From positions 1 to 45,354 of the forward strand of contig CANDQP010000011.1 in NCBI GenBank assembly GCA_947388185.1: DNA of 45,354 nt, written 5' to 3'. The notes below the pieces were generated by a model, which was not told the origin of the DNA, did not search any database, and worked only from the letters and a program-made list of their open reading frames with translations. The DNA is from an uncultured Dorea sp. (GTDB lineage: Bacteria; Bacillota; Clostridia; Lachnospirales; Lachnospiraceae). This document shows positions 1 through 8,200 of the stretch, piece by piece. The position numbers and the translations under genes are program-made. How positions within the stretch are numbered: position 1 is the stretch's first letter; each line of letters begins with the position of its first letter.

Positions 1-84
1 ACATTTGCCCTGGCGGCAGGATTCCAGATATTAATGAAGAGATGGGCAGAACGGAAGAAATATATTAAAAAAATGGAGGATTGA
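1..84 (+). CDS. possible 3' end of an upstream gene, cut by the window edge
   Basis: Frame 1 is open from the first base to a TGA at 82-84. It encodes a short hydrophobic stretch followed by a basic tail (ending KKYIKKMED), and stops 4 nt before the next start. Frame 3 is also open, to a TAA at 66-68, so the true frame cannot be settled from this fragment. The upstream neighbour in related genomes is often a competence-type gene, but nothing here identifies it. Confidence 0.3.
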   Translation, partial: TFALAAGFQILMKRWAERKKYIKKMED

Positions 85-88
85 GAAG

Positions 89-1102
89 ATGCTATATGAA
101 GAAGTATTGGCGAATGCCAGAACATGTATGGGTGAATATTGCAAGGCTTGTCCGGTGTGCAACGGCAAGGCATGCAGGAATCAGATACCGGGGCCGGGCG
201 CGAAAGGAAGCGGGACGGTTGCGATCCGCAACTACGACAAGTGGCAGGAGATCTGCCTCAATATGGATACGATCTGCGAGAACCAGCCGGTGAGTACAGC
301 GTTTGGGCTGTTCGGGCAGCAGTTTGCCGCACCGATATTTGCGGCGCCGATCGGGGCTATGAAGCTTCACTATGGGGATAAATATGACGACCTTCAGTAT
401 AATGATATCCTGGTATCCGCCTGTGCGGACGCGGGGATCGCCGCATTTACAGGCGACGGGACGAATCCGGCGGTGATGGAGGCGGCAACCAGAGCGATCG
501 GCCAGAAGGGCGGCAAAGGGATACCGACAGTAAAACCATGGGATATCAATACATTGAAGGAGAAATTCTCCCTGGTTAAGGAAAGCGGTTCATTCGCGGC
601 GGCGATGGATATAGATGCGGCGGGACTGCCGTTTCTCAAGAACCTGACACCGCCTGCAGGAAGCAAGTCTGTGGAAGAGCTGGCAGGAATCGTTGCCGAG
701 GCGGGAGTTCCGTTCATCGTGAAGGGTGTTATGACGGTGAAGGGCGCGCTGAAGGCGAAGGAAGCGAATGCAGCAGGAATCGTTGTATCTAATCACGGCG
801 GACGTGTCCTTGACCAGTGTCCGGCGACGGCAGAAGTATTAGAAGAGATCGCGGCGGCTGTCGGCAAGGATATGAAGATCTTCGTGGACGGCGGGATCCG
901 TTCCGGCGTGGATGTGTTCAAGGCGCTGGCGCTTGGTGCGGACGCGGTTCTGATCGGACGTCCATTCGTGTCGGCTGTGTATGGCGGCGGCGCAGAGGGC
1001 GTAGCGGCTTACACGGCGAAGCTTACGGCGGAGTTAGAAGATACCATGGCTATGTGCGGCGCCCATTCATTGGAGGAGATCTCAAGAGATATGGTGAGAT
1101 AG
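89..1102 (+). CDS. FMN-dependent alpha-hydroxy-acid oxidizing protein
   Basis: 337 aa. It belongs to the flavin mononucleotide TIM-barrel family (glycolate oxidase / lactate dehydrogenase type) that oxidises 2-hydroxy acids to 2-oxo acids; the exact substrate is unknown. The active-site segment SNHGGRVLD (catalytic His and Arg) lies near residues 234-242. The FMN phosphate segments FVDGGIRSG and LIGRPF follow near 265-295. The N-terminus is unusual for classical members: five cysteines at 13, 18, 21, 24 and 29 (C-x4-C-x2-C-x2-C-x4-C), which could bind metal or an Fe-S cluster. The start is preceded by GGAGG at about 8 nt. It leads the holA-lepA-hemW operon, with only 3 nt before holA. Confidence 0.88.
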   Translation: MLYEEVLANARTCMGEYCKACPVCNGKACRNQIPGPGAKGSGTVAIRNYDKWQEICLNMDTICENQPVSTAFGLFGQQFAAPIFAAPIGAMKLHYGDKYDDLQYNDILVSACADAGIAAFTGDGTNPAVMEAATRAIGQKGGKGIPTVKPWDINTLKEKFSLVKESGSFAAAMDIDAAGLPFLKNLTPPAGSKSVEELAGIVAEAGVPFIVKGVMTVKGALKAKEANAAGIVVSNHGGRVLDQCPATAEVLEEIAAAVGKDMKIFVDGGIRSGVDVFKALALGADAVLIGRPFVSAVYGGGAEGVAAYTAKLTAELEDTMAMCGAHSLEEISRDMVR

Positions 1103-1105
1103 TCC

Positions 1106-2083
1106 ATGAAGAGTCTGAATGAAGATATCAAATCAGGACAGTTTAAGAAGGTCTATCTCCTGTACGGGGAGGAGGCCTATCTGAAGAAGCAGTATAAGGA
1201 CCGGATGACGAAGGCCATGATCCCAAACGGGGATACGATCAATTATGCTTATTTTGAAGGGAAGGGGATCCGGCCCGGTGAGCTTATTGATCTGGCGGAG
1301 ACGATGCCTTTTTTTGCAGAGCGCCGGCTGATCGTGGTGGAGAATTCGGGGTTTTTCAAGAATGCAGTCCCGGAGCTGGCGGATTATATCAAGGAGATGC
1401 CGGATACGGCCTGTTTCCTCTTCATAGAGAGTGAAGTGGACAAGCGGGGGAAGCTTTTTAAGGCAGTGAAGGACAAGGGACGTATCGTTGAAATGGGGCG
1501 GCAGGATGAGAAGACACTGCTCTACTGGATCGCGGGCAATGTGAAGAGAGAAGGGCGGCAGATCAAGGAGTCGGCCGCCCGTTATCTGGTGTCTAAGACA
1601 GGGACGGATATGGAGAATCTGGAAAAGGAGCTGGAGAAACTATTCTCCTATACCCTTGGAAGCAGCGAGATCACGGTGCAGGATATCGATGCAGTCTGTA
1701 CCACCCAGATCTCTAATAAGATCTTCGATATGGTCGAGGCGGTGGCAGAGAAGAAGCAGAGAAAGGCGCTTGATTATTATTATGATCTGCTCGCACTAAA
1801 AGAGCCTCCGATGCGGATCCTGTATCTCCTGTCACGCCAGTTTAAGCTGCTGTTAGAGGTAAAAGAACTGTTAAGAAGAGGGTATGACAAGGGGCAGATC
1901 GCGAAGACTGCGAAGCTGCATCCCTTTGTTGCGGGCAAATATATGCAGCAGTGCAGGAGTTTTACCGCATCTGAGCTGCGCGGGATCATGGAGGAGGCCG
2001 CCGATACCGAGGAGCTGGTGAAGACGGGGCGGCTGAACGACGTGATGAGCGTAGAAATATTTATTGTGAAATTCAGTATATGA
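1106..2083 (+). CDS. holA: DNA polymerase III subunit delta
   Basis: 325 aa, typical length for HolA. The delta subunit is the wrench of the clamp loader that opens the beta clamp for loading on primed DNA in the cytoplasm. The N-terminal YLLYGEEAYLK segment (about residues 17-27) is the degenerate nucleotide-binding region characteristic of delta, which lacks a working Walker A. The C-terminal collar helices include the RLNDVMSVE segment. It starts 3 nt after the oxidase stop and is followed 26 nt later by lepA, so the three are probably co-transcribed. Placement of holA just ahead of lepA is common in Clostridia. Confidence 0.93.
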   Translation: MKSLNEDIKSGQFKKVYLLYGEEAYLKKQYKDRMTKAMIPNGDTINYAYFEGKGIRPGELIDLAETMPFFAERRLIVVENSGFFKNAVPELADYIKEMPDTACFLFIESEVDKRGKLFKAVKDKGRIVEMGRQDEKTLLYWIAGNVKREGRQIKESAARYLVSKTGTDMENLEKELEKLFSYTLGSSEITVQDIDAVCTTQISNKIFDMVEAVAEKKQRKALDYYYDLLALKEPPMRILYLLSRQFKLLLEVKELLRRGYDKGQIAKTAKLHPFVAGKYMQQCRSFTASELRGIMEEAADTEELVKTGRLNDVMSVEIFIVKFSI

Positions 2084-2109
2084 TTCGGATGATAGAAGGG
2101 GAATAGTAA

Positions 2110-3924
2110 ATGGCAGGAATAGATCAGAGTAAGATTCGTAATTTTTGTATTATAGCGCATATCGACCACGGGAAATCGACGCTGGCGGACCGCATCATTG
2201 AGATGACAGGTCTTCTGACCAGCCGTGAGATGCAGTCCCAGGTGTTGGATAATATGGAGCTTGAGCGGGAGAGAGGAATCACGATCAAGGCGCAGGCGGT
2301 GCGCATCGTCTACCAGGCGAAGAGTGGGGAGGAATATATATTCAACCTGATCGATACGCCGGGACACGTGGATTTTAACTATGAGGTATCAAGAAGCCTT
2401 GCAGCCTGCGACGGTGCGATCCTGGTGGTGGATGCGGCTCAGGGAGTGGAGGCGCAGACGCTGGCGAATGTCTATCTGGCCCTGGATCATGACCTGGATG
2501 TGATGCCGGTCATCAATAAGATCGACCTTCCAAGTGCGGAGCCGGAGAGGGCGATCGAGGAGATCGAGGATGTGATTGGGATCGAGGCGGCGGATGCACC
2601 GCAGATCTCGGCAAAGACCGGGCTTAATGTAGAAGAAGTGCTGGAGCAGATCGTGGAGAAGATCCCGGCGCCGACAGGTGATCCGGCGGCGCCGCTTAAG
2701 GCGCTGATCTTCGACTCCTTATATGATTCCTATAAGGGTGTGATCGTATTCTGCAGGATCAAGGAGGGAACGGTCAGGAAGGGAACACCGATCCTGATGA
2801 TGGCGACCGGAGCGAAGGCAGAGGTGGTTGAGGTCGGATATTTCGGCGCGGGACAGTTCATCCCTTGTGAGGAACTGAGCGCGGGGATGGTCGGCTATAT
2901 CACGGCAAGCCTTAAGAATGTGAAGGATACCCGTGTGGGCGATACCATCACGAATGCTTCGAATCCGTGTAAGGAACCGCTCCCGGGTTATAAGAAGGTC
3001 AATCCGATGGTGTACTGCGGCATGTATCCGGCGGACGGAGCCAAGTACCCGGATCTCCGGGATGCGCTGGAGAAGCTTCGGCTTAATGATGCGTCTCTGC
3101 AGTTTGGGCCGGAGACGTCTGTCGCGCTGGGATTTGGTTTCCGGTGCGGTTTCTTAGGGCTTCTGCATCTGGAGATCATACAGGAGCGTCTGGAGAGGGA
3201 GTACAATCTGGATCTGGTGACGACGGCGCCGGGGGTTATCTACAAGGTCCATAAGACTAACGGCGAGGTGATCGAACTGACGAACCCGACCAATCTGCCG
3301 GACCCGTCGGAGATCGAATATATGGAGGAGCCTATGGTGAAGGCGGAGATCATGGTTACCTCAGAATTCATCGGGGCGATCATGGATCTGTGCCAGGAGC
3401 GCAGAGGGGTGTATGACGGGATGGAATATATCGAGGAGACCCGCGCGGTGCTTCGGTATCATCTGCCGCTCAACGAGATCATCTATGATTTCTTCGATGC
3501 GCTCAAATCACGCTCCAGAGGCTATGCATCCTTCGACTATGAGATGGACGAGTATGTACAGTCGAACCTGGTGAAGCTGGATATTCTGATCAACAAAGAA
3601 GAAGTAGACGCATTGTCCTTCATTATCCATGCAGATACAGCCTATGAGCGCGGGCGGAAGATGTGTGAGAAGCTTAAGGAAGAGATTCCAAGGCAGCTCT
3701 TCGAGATTCCGATCCAGGCGGCGATCGGCAGCAAGATCATTGCCAGAGAGACCGTGAAGGCCATGAGGAAGGACGTGCTTGCCAAGTGCTACGGCGGCGA
3801 TATCAGCCGTAAGAGGAAGCTTCTTGAGAAGCAGAAGGAAGGCAAGAAGCGTATGCGGCAGGTGGGCAATGTAGAGATCCCGCAGAAGGCATTTATGAGC
3901 GTATTGAAGTTGGATGATAAATAA
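2110..3924 (+). CDS. lepA: elongation factor 4 (LepA), translational GTPase
   Basis: 604 aa, full length. This ribosome-binding GTPase resembles EF-G without domain IV and is linked to back-translocation and ribosome biogenesis. The G1 motif AHIDHGKST is near residues 16-24, G3 DTPGHVDF near 80-87 and G4 NKIDLP near 135-140. The LepA-specific C-terminal domain contains [26 protein letters not shown] ribosome binding site precedes the ATG. The stop codon overlaps the hemW start by one base (TAATG), which suggests translational coupling. Confidence 0.97.
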   Translation: MAGIDQSKIRNFCIIAHIDHGKSTLADRIIEMTGLLTSREMQSQVLDNMELERERGITIKAQAVRIVYQAKSGEEYIFNLIDTPGHVDFNYEVSRSLAACDGAILVVDAAQGVEAQTLANVYLALDHDLDVMPVINKIDLPSAEPERAIEEIEDVIGIEAADAPQISAKTGLNVEEVLEQIVEKIPAPTGDPAAPLKALIFDSLYDSYKGVIVFCRIKEGTVRKGTPILMMATGAKAEVVEVGYFGAGQFIPCEELSAGMVGYITASLKNVKDTRVGDTITNASNPCKEPLPGYKKVNPMVYCGMYPADGAKYPDLRDALEKLRLNDASLQFGPETSVALGFGFRCGFLGLLHLEIIQERLEREYNLDLVTTAPGVIYKVHKTNGEVIELTNPTNLPDPSEIEYMEEPMVKAEIMVTSEFIGAIMDLCQERRGVYDGMEYIEETRAVLRYHLPLNEIIYDFFDALKSRSRGYASFDYEMDEYVQSNLVKLDILINKEEVDALSFIIHADTAYERGRKMCEKLKEEIPRQLFEIPIQAAIGSKIIARETVKAMRKDVLAKCYGGDISRKRKLLEKQKEGKKRMRQVGNVEIPQKAFMSVLKLDDK

Positions 3925-5111
3925 TGAGACCATTAGAGTTGTATATTCATATTCCGTTTTGTGTAAGAAAATGTCAATATTGTGACTTCCTGTCCGCCCC
4001 TTCCACGGCAAAGGAGCGGCAGGAGTATGTGAAAGGCCTTTGCCGGCAGATCCGTTCCTACGGTGAGACGGCGAAGGCTTATCGCGTTGTGAGCATCTTC
4101 GTGGGCGGCGGAACACCGTCTATCCTGGAGGCCGGACAGATCCTTGATATATTCGCAGCGGTCTATGATACATTTGCCGTGGAAGCGGGGGCTGAGATCA
4201 CCATAGAGATGAATCCCGGTACGGTGACGGAAGAGAAGCTTGCGGCTTATAAGAAGGCGGGGATCAACCGGCTGAGTATCGGCCTGCAGTCGGTGAAGAA
4301 CGATGAGCTTCAGACACTTGGGCGGATCCACACGTATGAGGAATTCTTAAAGACTTATGAGCTTGCCAGGGAAGCCGGGTATCGGAACATCAACATTGAT
4401 CTGATGTCAGCCATACCGGGTCAGACGGTGGAAGGATGGGAGGAGACGCTTCGGAAGGCGGCAGAATTAAGACCGGAGCATATCTCGGCTTACAGCCTGA
4501 TCATTGAGGAAGGGACACCTTTTTATGAGAGATACGGTGAAAGGTGTGCGGATGAGAGGCACGCGGAGAAACGGAGTATTGGTGAAGCCGGAAGGGTGAC
4601 GGCAGAAGGCGGGAATATTGGCGGAGTGCGCCATGGAATTGCCGGCGCCATGGAATTACCAGGAGAAGAGGAAGAACGGCAGATGTATTGGCGGACGAAG
4701 AGTATCCTCGAAGAGTACGGGTATCACCGGTATGAGATCTCGAATTATGCTCTGCCGGGATATGAGTGCAGGCATAACCTGGGGTACTGGGACCGGACGG
4801 AGTATCTGGGGATCGGAGCGGGTGCGGCGTCGCTTATGGATAACCGGCGTTGGGATGACGGCGGGGAGCCGGCGGCATTAAGCCGGACGGAGCAGATGGA
4901 GGAGTGTATGTTCCTGGGGCTTCGGAAGACAGAAGGGGTATCGAAGGTGCGGTTCGAAGGGGAATTCGGGTGCAGTATGGAGAGTGTCTACGGTGAAGTG
5001 CTTGAGAGGATGTATGGGCTGGGGATGATGGAAGAGGCAGAAGGGTACGTGCGGCTGACAGAGCGGGGGATTGATGTGAGCAATGGGGTGATGTGTGAGT
5101 TTTTGCTGTGA
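3924..5111 (+). CDS. hemW: radical SAM heme chaperone HemW (with an internal insertion)
   Basis: 395 aa. HemW-family radical SAM protein, annotated in older databases as oxygen-independent coproporphyrinogen oxidase-like; the family binds heme and is thought to deliver it to target proteins. The cluster motif CVRKCQYCDF is at residues 12-21, followed by GGGTPS and the ISAYSLIIEEGTPF segment. Between about residues 207 and 245 it carries an extra, probably disordered loop not usual in the family; after it the conserved ERQMYWRTKSIL and YEISNYA segments resume, so the protein still reads through. Inside the loop is a 17-bp tandem duplication. The one-base overlap with lepA supports co-translation. 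Confidence 0.92.
   Translation: MRPLELYIHIPFCVRKCQYCDFLSAPSTAKERQEYVKGLCRQIRSYGETAKAYRVVSIFVGGGTPSILEAGQILDIFAAVYDTFAVEAGAEITIEMNPGTVTEEKLAAYKKAGINRLSIGLQSVKNDELQTLGRIHTYEEFLKTYELAREAGYRNINIDLMSAIPGQTVEGWEETLRKAAELRPEHISAYSLIIEEGTPFYERYGERCADERHAEKRSIGEAGRVTAEGGNIGGVRHGIAGAMELPGEEEERQMYWRTKSILEEYGYHRYEISNYALPGYECRHNLGYWDRTEYLGIGAGAASLMDNRRWDDGGEPAALSRTEQMEECMFLGLRKTEGVSKVRFEGEFGCSMESVYGEVLERMYGLGMMEEAEGYVRLTERGIDVSNGVMCEFLL
4628..4661 (+). repeat. 17-bp imperfect tandem duplication inside hemW
   Basis: Two adjacent 17-nt copies (GCGCCATGGAATTGCCG and GCGCCATGGAATTACCA) differ at two positions. Because 17 is not a multiple of three, the copies are read in different frames: the first as RHGIA, the second as AMELP. 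The gene is nevertheless open throughout. Confidence 0.85.
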
Positions 5112-5151
5112 TGATTGGGGTCAGCGGTTTAAGGGGAGCTTACTTATAGAA

Positions 5152-5182
5152 CCCGGCCATTTTGTTAACGAAAATGGCCGGG
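5152..5182. terminator. perfect 12-bp hairpin, probable bidirectional terminator
   Basis: CCCGGCCATTTT and AAAATGGCCGGG form a perfect 12-bp stem around GTTAACG. It lies between the end of hemW (+) and the end of the minus-strand ATPase gene. The U-tracts are weak on both sides, so termination is likely but not certain. Confidence 0.55.
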
Positions 5183-5202
5183 GAGATAGGTTTTCAGAGA
5201 TA

Positions 5203-6774
5203 CTACAGGTATTCTATCCTACAAGAGTGTTTTTTATTCTTTTTGTCATAGTTGATTCCAACCAGAAGAATTTTACCTCCAAAATCTTCCACAGCCTGTA
5301 TATATTGTTTGTTTCTGATCTGTGCAATGGCGCCTTCTGATGAATTATTCCATTTCAATTCTATAAGCAACAGCGGTTTATCAGATCCTCTCTTGGGGAG
5401 GAACACTATATCTGCATAGCCTTGTCCGCTCGGAAGTTCTTGAAATTCCAGATAATCTTTCACCCGGCTGATATAAGCCAGCTGAATAACTGCGCGCAGA
5501 GACTGCTCATTGTTATAGAATAAGGGCGAGGAATATTCCGTGTGGATCTTATCCAACAGTCTGGCCACCGTTTCTTCATCCATATGCAATGTAGCATCCA
5601 ATAACTGCTCTGATTGACGGATTACTTGTATCATTTCAGGGCTGTCTGCATTTTTTATGGCACGCAGGAATTCTTCCGTTACTTCTTGATTAGGGATAAA
5701 TACGCTTTCAGCAGATACATCATAAGTCAGATACCCCAGATGTACCAGCAGTGTAAGCACATCATCCCTACTGTGGAAAGTAGTCATATCATTTTGAAAG
5801 GTATTGGTATCTATTTTACATTTCATGCCACCGAGCATGGATAAGATCATGTCCTTGAGGCCGTTAAAATTCATAGTGATATAGGTTCTCAGGGATTCGT
5901 ATGTCTCTGTCTGTGCCCAGTAGCTTCCGAAGCGTTTACGGTTTATAGCATCTAATACTGATTTGGGGCTGTATATGTGAAGGTGATCGCCCAGAATATA
6001 GCCATCGTACCAATGCTGCAACTCATGGAAATCCAGACTGGATTCTTCGCACAGCCTGCGGACTTCATCCTCTGTAAAACCGACATATTCTTCTAACGGC
6101 GAGGAATCCACCATGGTAAATTCATAGAAATCGCTTAGTGCGGACTGATTGCCATATTTCTTAATGGGCAGAATTCCTGTCATATAAGCGGCCTCAATCA
6201 TCTTATCGGTCAGGCTGCTTCGGAAAAGCCCCCGCAAAAGCTGGACGTATTCTTCCTGCAGGGATTTATCTTCCTTCGCCTCCCGGAACAGGGCGTCCCA
6301 TTCATCGATGATGACGATAAACTTCGAATCAGACCTGGCAGTAATATCAGAGAGAGCAACCGGCAGCGAATGTTCTGATATTTCGACACGGTCCGGATAA
6401 ATCTCCCGTAACTCTTTGATGACAGCTTTTTGTAGGTTTTTAACGGTATCTTTCATGTTGTCTGCAGTTGAGATGAACCATGTAATATCCAGATACAGTA
6501 CGTTGTACTGGTTCAAATGTAGTTGATAAGAAGACTTTTTGGCAATCTTCATATTATGAAAAAGCTCTTCTGAATCACAGCTCTTATCATAATAGGCACA
6601 TAACATCTGGGCGGCGAAGGATTTCCCGAATCGTCTCGGCCGGTTGACACAGGTAAGCTTTTGCTTCGTTCCCAGAGTATGATTAATATAATCGATCAGC
6701 CCTGTCTTGTCGATGTATTCTCCTTTTCGTATGGATTGAAACCCGTCATTCCCAGGATTCAGATACTTTCCCAT
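5203..6774 (-). CDS. AAA-ATPase-like / PD-(D/E)XK nuclease superfamily protein (DUF1703 type)
   Basis: 523 aa. The N-terminal part matches the AAA-ATPase_like family: a P-loop variant NRPRRFGKS at about residues 44-52 and a Walker B-like VIIDEWDALF near 153-162. The C-terminal 70 residues show a PD-(D/E)XK pattern, GYADIVF (Asp 455) followed by LIELKW (Glu 472, Lys 474). The family is abundant and multicopy in gut Firmicutes and Bacteroidetes; its biological role is not established. The start is supported by AGGGAGGT upstream of the ATG. It stands alone on the minus strand, convergent with hemW, with its own promoter, and fits a mobile accessory gene. Confidence 0.85.
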   Translation of the reverse strand: MGKYLNPGNDGFQSIRKGEYIDKTGLIDYINHTLGTKQKLTCVNRPRRFGKSFAAQMLCAYYDKSCDSEELFHNMKIAKKSSYQLHLNQYNVLYLDITWFISTADNMKDTVKNLQKAVIKELREIYPDRVEISEHSLPVALSDITARSDSKFIVIIDEWDALFREAKEDKSLQEEYVQLLRGLFRSSLTDKMIEAAYMTGILPIKKYGNQSALSDFYEFTMVDSSPLEEYVGFTEDEVRRLCEESSLDFHELQHWYDGYILGDHLHIYSPKSVLDAINRKRFGSYWAQTETYESLRTYITMNFNGLKDMILSMLGGMKCKIDTNTFQNDMTTFHSRDDVLTLLVHLGYLTYDVSAESVFIPNQEVTEEFLRAIKNADSPEMIQVIRQSEQLLDATLHMDEETVARLLDKIHTEYSSPLFYNNEQSLRAVIQLAYISRVKDYLEFQELPSGQGYADIVFLPKRGSDKPLLLIELKWNNSSEGAIAQIRNKQYIQAVEDFGGKILLVGINYDKKNKKHSCRIEYL

Positions 6775-6835
6775 GAACAGACCTCCCTATCGATGTGTAA
6801 GCATGAGCACATGTCATTTTGATGCCTTGCATTAT

Positions 6836-6864
6836 ATTATAAATGCTTTTTGTAATTTTTACAA
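6836..6864 (-). promoter_or_regulatory. promoter of the minus-strand AAA-ATPase gene
   Basis: On the minus strand TTGTAA is followed by a 17-nt spacer and TATAAT, about 60 nt upstream of the start codon. A short TGTAA/TTACA inverted repeat (6851-6863) overlaps the -35 region. Confidence 0.6.
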
Positions 6865-6886
6865 TGTACCGGGGTGTAAATAACAT

Positions 6887-6912
6887 ATATTCCAACCATG
6901 CAGTTGGAATAT
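6887..6912. promoter_or_regulatory. 26-bp perfect palindrome, operator-like
   Basis: ATATTCCAAC and GTTGGAATAT form perfect 10-bp arms around CATGCA. It sits between the divergent ATPase and esterase promoters, about 60 bp upstream of the esterase -10. There is no U-tract, so a protein-binding site (dimeric regulator) is more likely than a terminator. No regulator gene lies next to it. Confidence 0.55.
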
Positions 6913-6957
6913 TTTGAACAAATGCGGGAATTGTACTAAAACATATTGTATCCAGCC

Positions 6958-6966
6958 TGTTATAAT
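6958..6966 (+). promoter_or_regulatory. extended -10 promoter of the esterase gene
   Basis: TGTTATAAT is a full extended -10 element. No good -35 is seen at the normal spacing, which would fit a promoter that needs an activator, possibly at the palindrome upstream. Confidence 0.55.
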
Positions 6967-7023
6967 AGGATCAGGAACTTTTTAACCGGGAAATATAAAC
7001 AAAATTAAGAAAGGAAGAAAAAG

Positions 7024-8046
7024 ATGGATGCAAAATATTTAGTCCGCGATGATGCGGAAAAATGGGCGAATCCTGAACTGGCTGATGTATTTGAGATGGG
7101 GCTTCCCATTTCCTTTGAGGAATGGTTGGACGAGCCGGGAACGAATGCGGAGAAAAGGGCGAAATACAGTATGCCCCTTGAGGAGACCCACAATGAGCGG
7201 ACAGAGACGTACGAAGTGCCGGGATGCCCGGAGGAACCGGACGCGCCTGCAGTAAGGATTCTTGTCACTTACCCGGCAAATAGAAAACGCAAGATGCCGT
7301 GCGTGATCGGGATTGCAGGAGGCGGATTGATCCTCTCATTTGCGGCGATCATGGCACCGGAGAAGCTTGCAGACGATCTGGGGGCGATCGTGGTATCCTT
7401 CAACTACAGATGTCTGTTTGATGATTCCAAATATCCGGAAGCATTAAACGACTGTCACGCGGTGTACAAATATGTGTTGGATCACGCCAAGGATCTAGGT
7501 GTTGATGAGAAGAGAGTGCTCCTCTATGGCGTCAGTTCCGGCGGGCACCTCGCATTGGCGCTCTGTCACCGATTGAAGAGGCATAACTATCATCCGCGTG
7601 GATGTATCGCGATCGGACCTGTTGCGGATAACCGACTGATCTACCCTTCCAGCGTAAGAAGCGGCAATACATGGAACAGCCAGGCGCTGTACCGGACCGG
7701 CAAAGAATGGCTGGGCGATCAGGGGAACGATGCATTTCTGTCGCCGGAAGCATTCCCGAATCATGCGACGGTGAAGGAGTGTGAAGGGCTTGCACCGACA
7801 ATTATCTATACTTATGAGACGGATGTCTGCCTGGATCCAAGCCTGATGTATGCATCCAAACTGGTGCAGGCCGGTGTGTTCACACAGTTGTATCTGTTTG
7901 GAGGACAGAATCATATCTGTAACTGTAATGCTTATCTGAATACGCCGGACAGCGAGCAGGCGGAAGAATACCGTGATATGTTGAAACGTGATGTGGATAT
8001 GCTGGTAAAGAATGATCTTCGGAGATTATGGCAGCAGGAAGAATAA
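7024..8046 (+). CDS. alpha/beta hydrolase (hormone-sensitive-lipase-like esterase)
   Basis: 340 aa, cytoplasmic, no signal peptide. The fold is suggested by an oxyanion segment AGGG (residues 98-101, in place of the usual HGGG), a nucleophile elbow GVSSG (Ser 171), an acid in YETDVCLDPS (Asp 267 or 271) and a final histidine in GGQNHIC (His 297). These fit the HSL-type carboxylesterases that cleave short esters; the natural substrate is unknown. The ribosome binding site is AAGGAAG. It is a single-gene transcription unit, with an extended -10 promoter upstream and a strong terminator downstream. It could also be a xylan or feruloyl esterase relative. Confidence 0.8.
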   Translation: MDAKYLVRDDAEKWANPELADVFEMGLPISFEEWLDEPGTNAEKRAKYSMPLEETHNERTETYEVPGCPEEPDAPAVRILVTYPANRKRKMPCVIGIAGGGLILSFAAIMAPEKLADDLGAIVVSFNYRCLFDDSKYPEALNDCHAVYKYVLDHAKDLGVDEKRVLLYGVSSGGHLALALCHRLKRHNYHPRGCIAIGPVADNRLIYPSSVRSGNTWNSQALYRTGKEWLGDQGNDAFLSPEAFPNHATVKECEGLAPTIIYTYETDVCLDPSLMYASKLVQAGVFTQLYLFGGQNHICNCNAYLNTPDSEQAEEYRDMLKRDVDMLVKNDLRRLWQQEE

Positions 8047-8056
8047 TCATCATAAG

Positions 8057-8105
8057 ATAAAAAGGGGGACAGGACAAATGCGGAGGATTTGCCCTGTCCC
8101 TTTTT
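8057..8105 (+). terminator. rho-independent terminator after the esterase
   Basis: An A-rich then GGGGGACAGG arm pairs with CCTGTCCCTTTTT, with an inner CAAAT/ATTTG extension. The A-tract and T-tract make it potentially bidirectional. Confidence 0.85.
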
Positions 8106-8139
8106 ATGGCGAAGTATCCCAATCAGAGGTGAACGATAC

Positions 8140-8169
8140 TTGATAATCCTGTTTGTGTCGTGTTATGAT
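8140..8169 (+). promoter_or_regulatory. promoter of the ATPase/nuclease module
   Basis: TTGATA, an 18-nt spacer and an extended -10 TGTTATGAT lie about 30 nt upstream of the first start codon. The module thus seems to be transcribed independently of the esterase. Confidence 0.55.
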
Positions 8170-8200
8170 AAACGTATGAATTCCAGAGGGTGAAAGTAAT

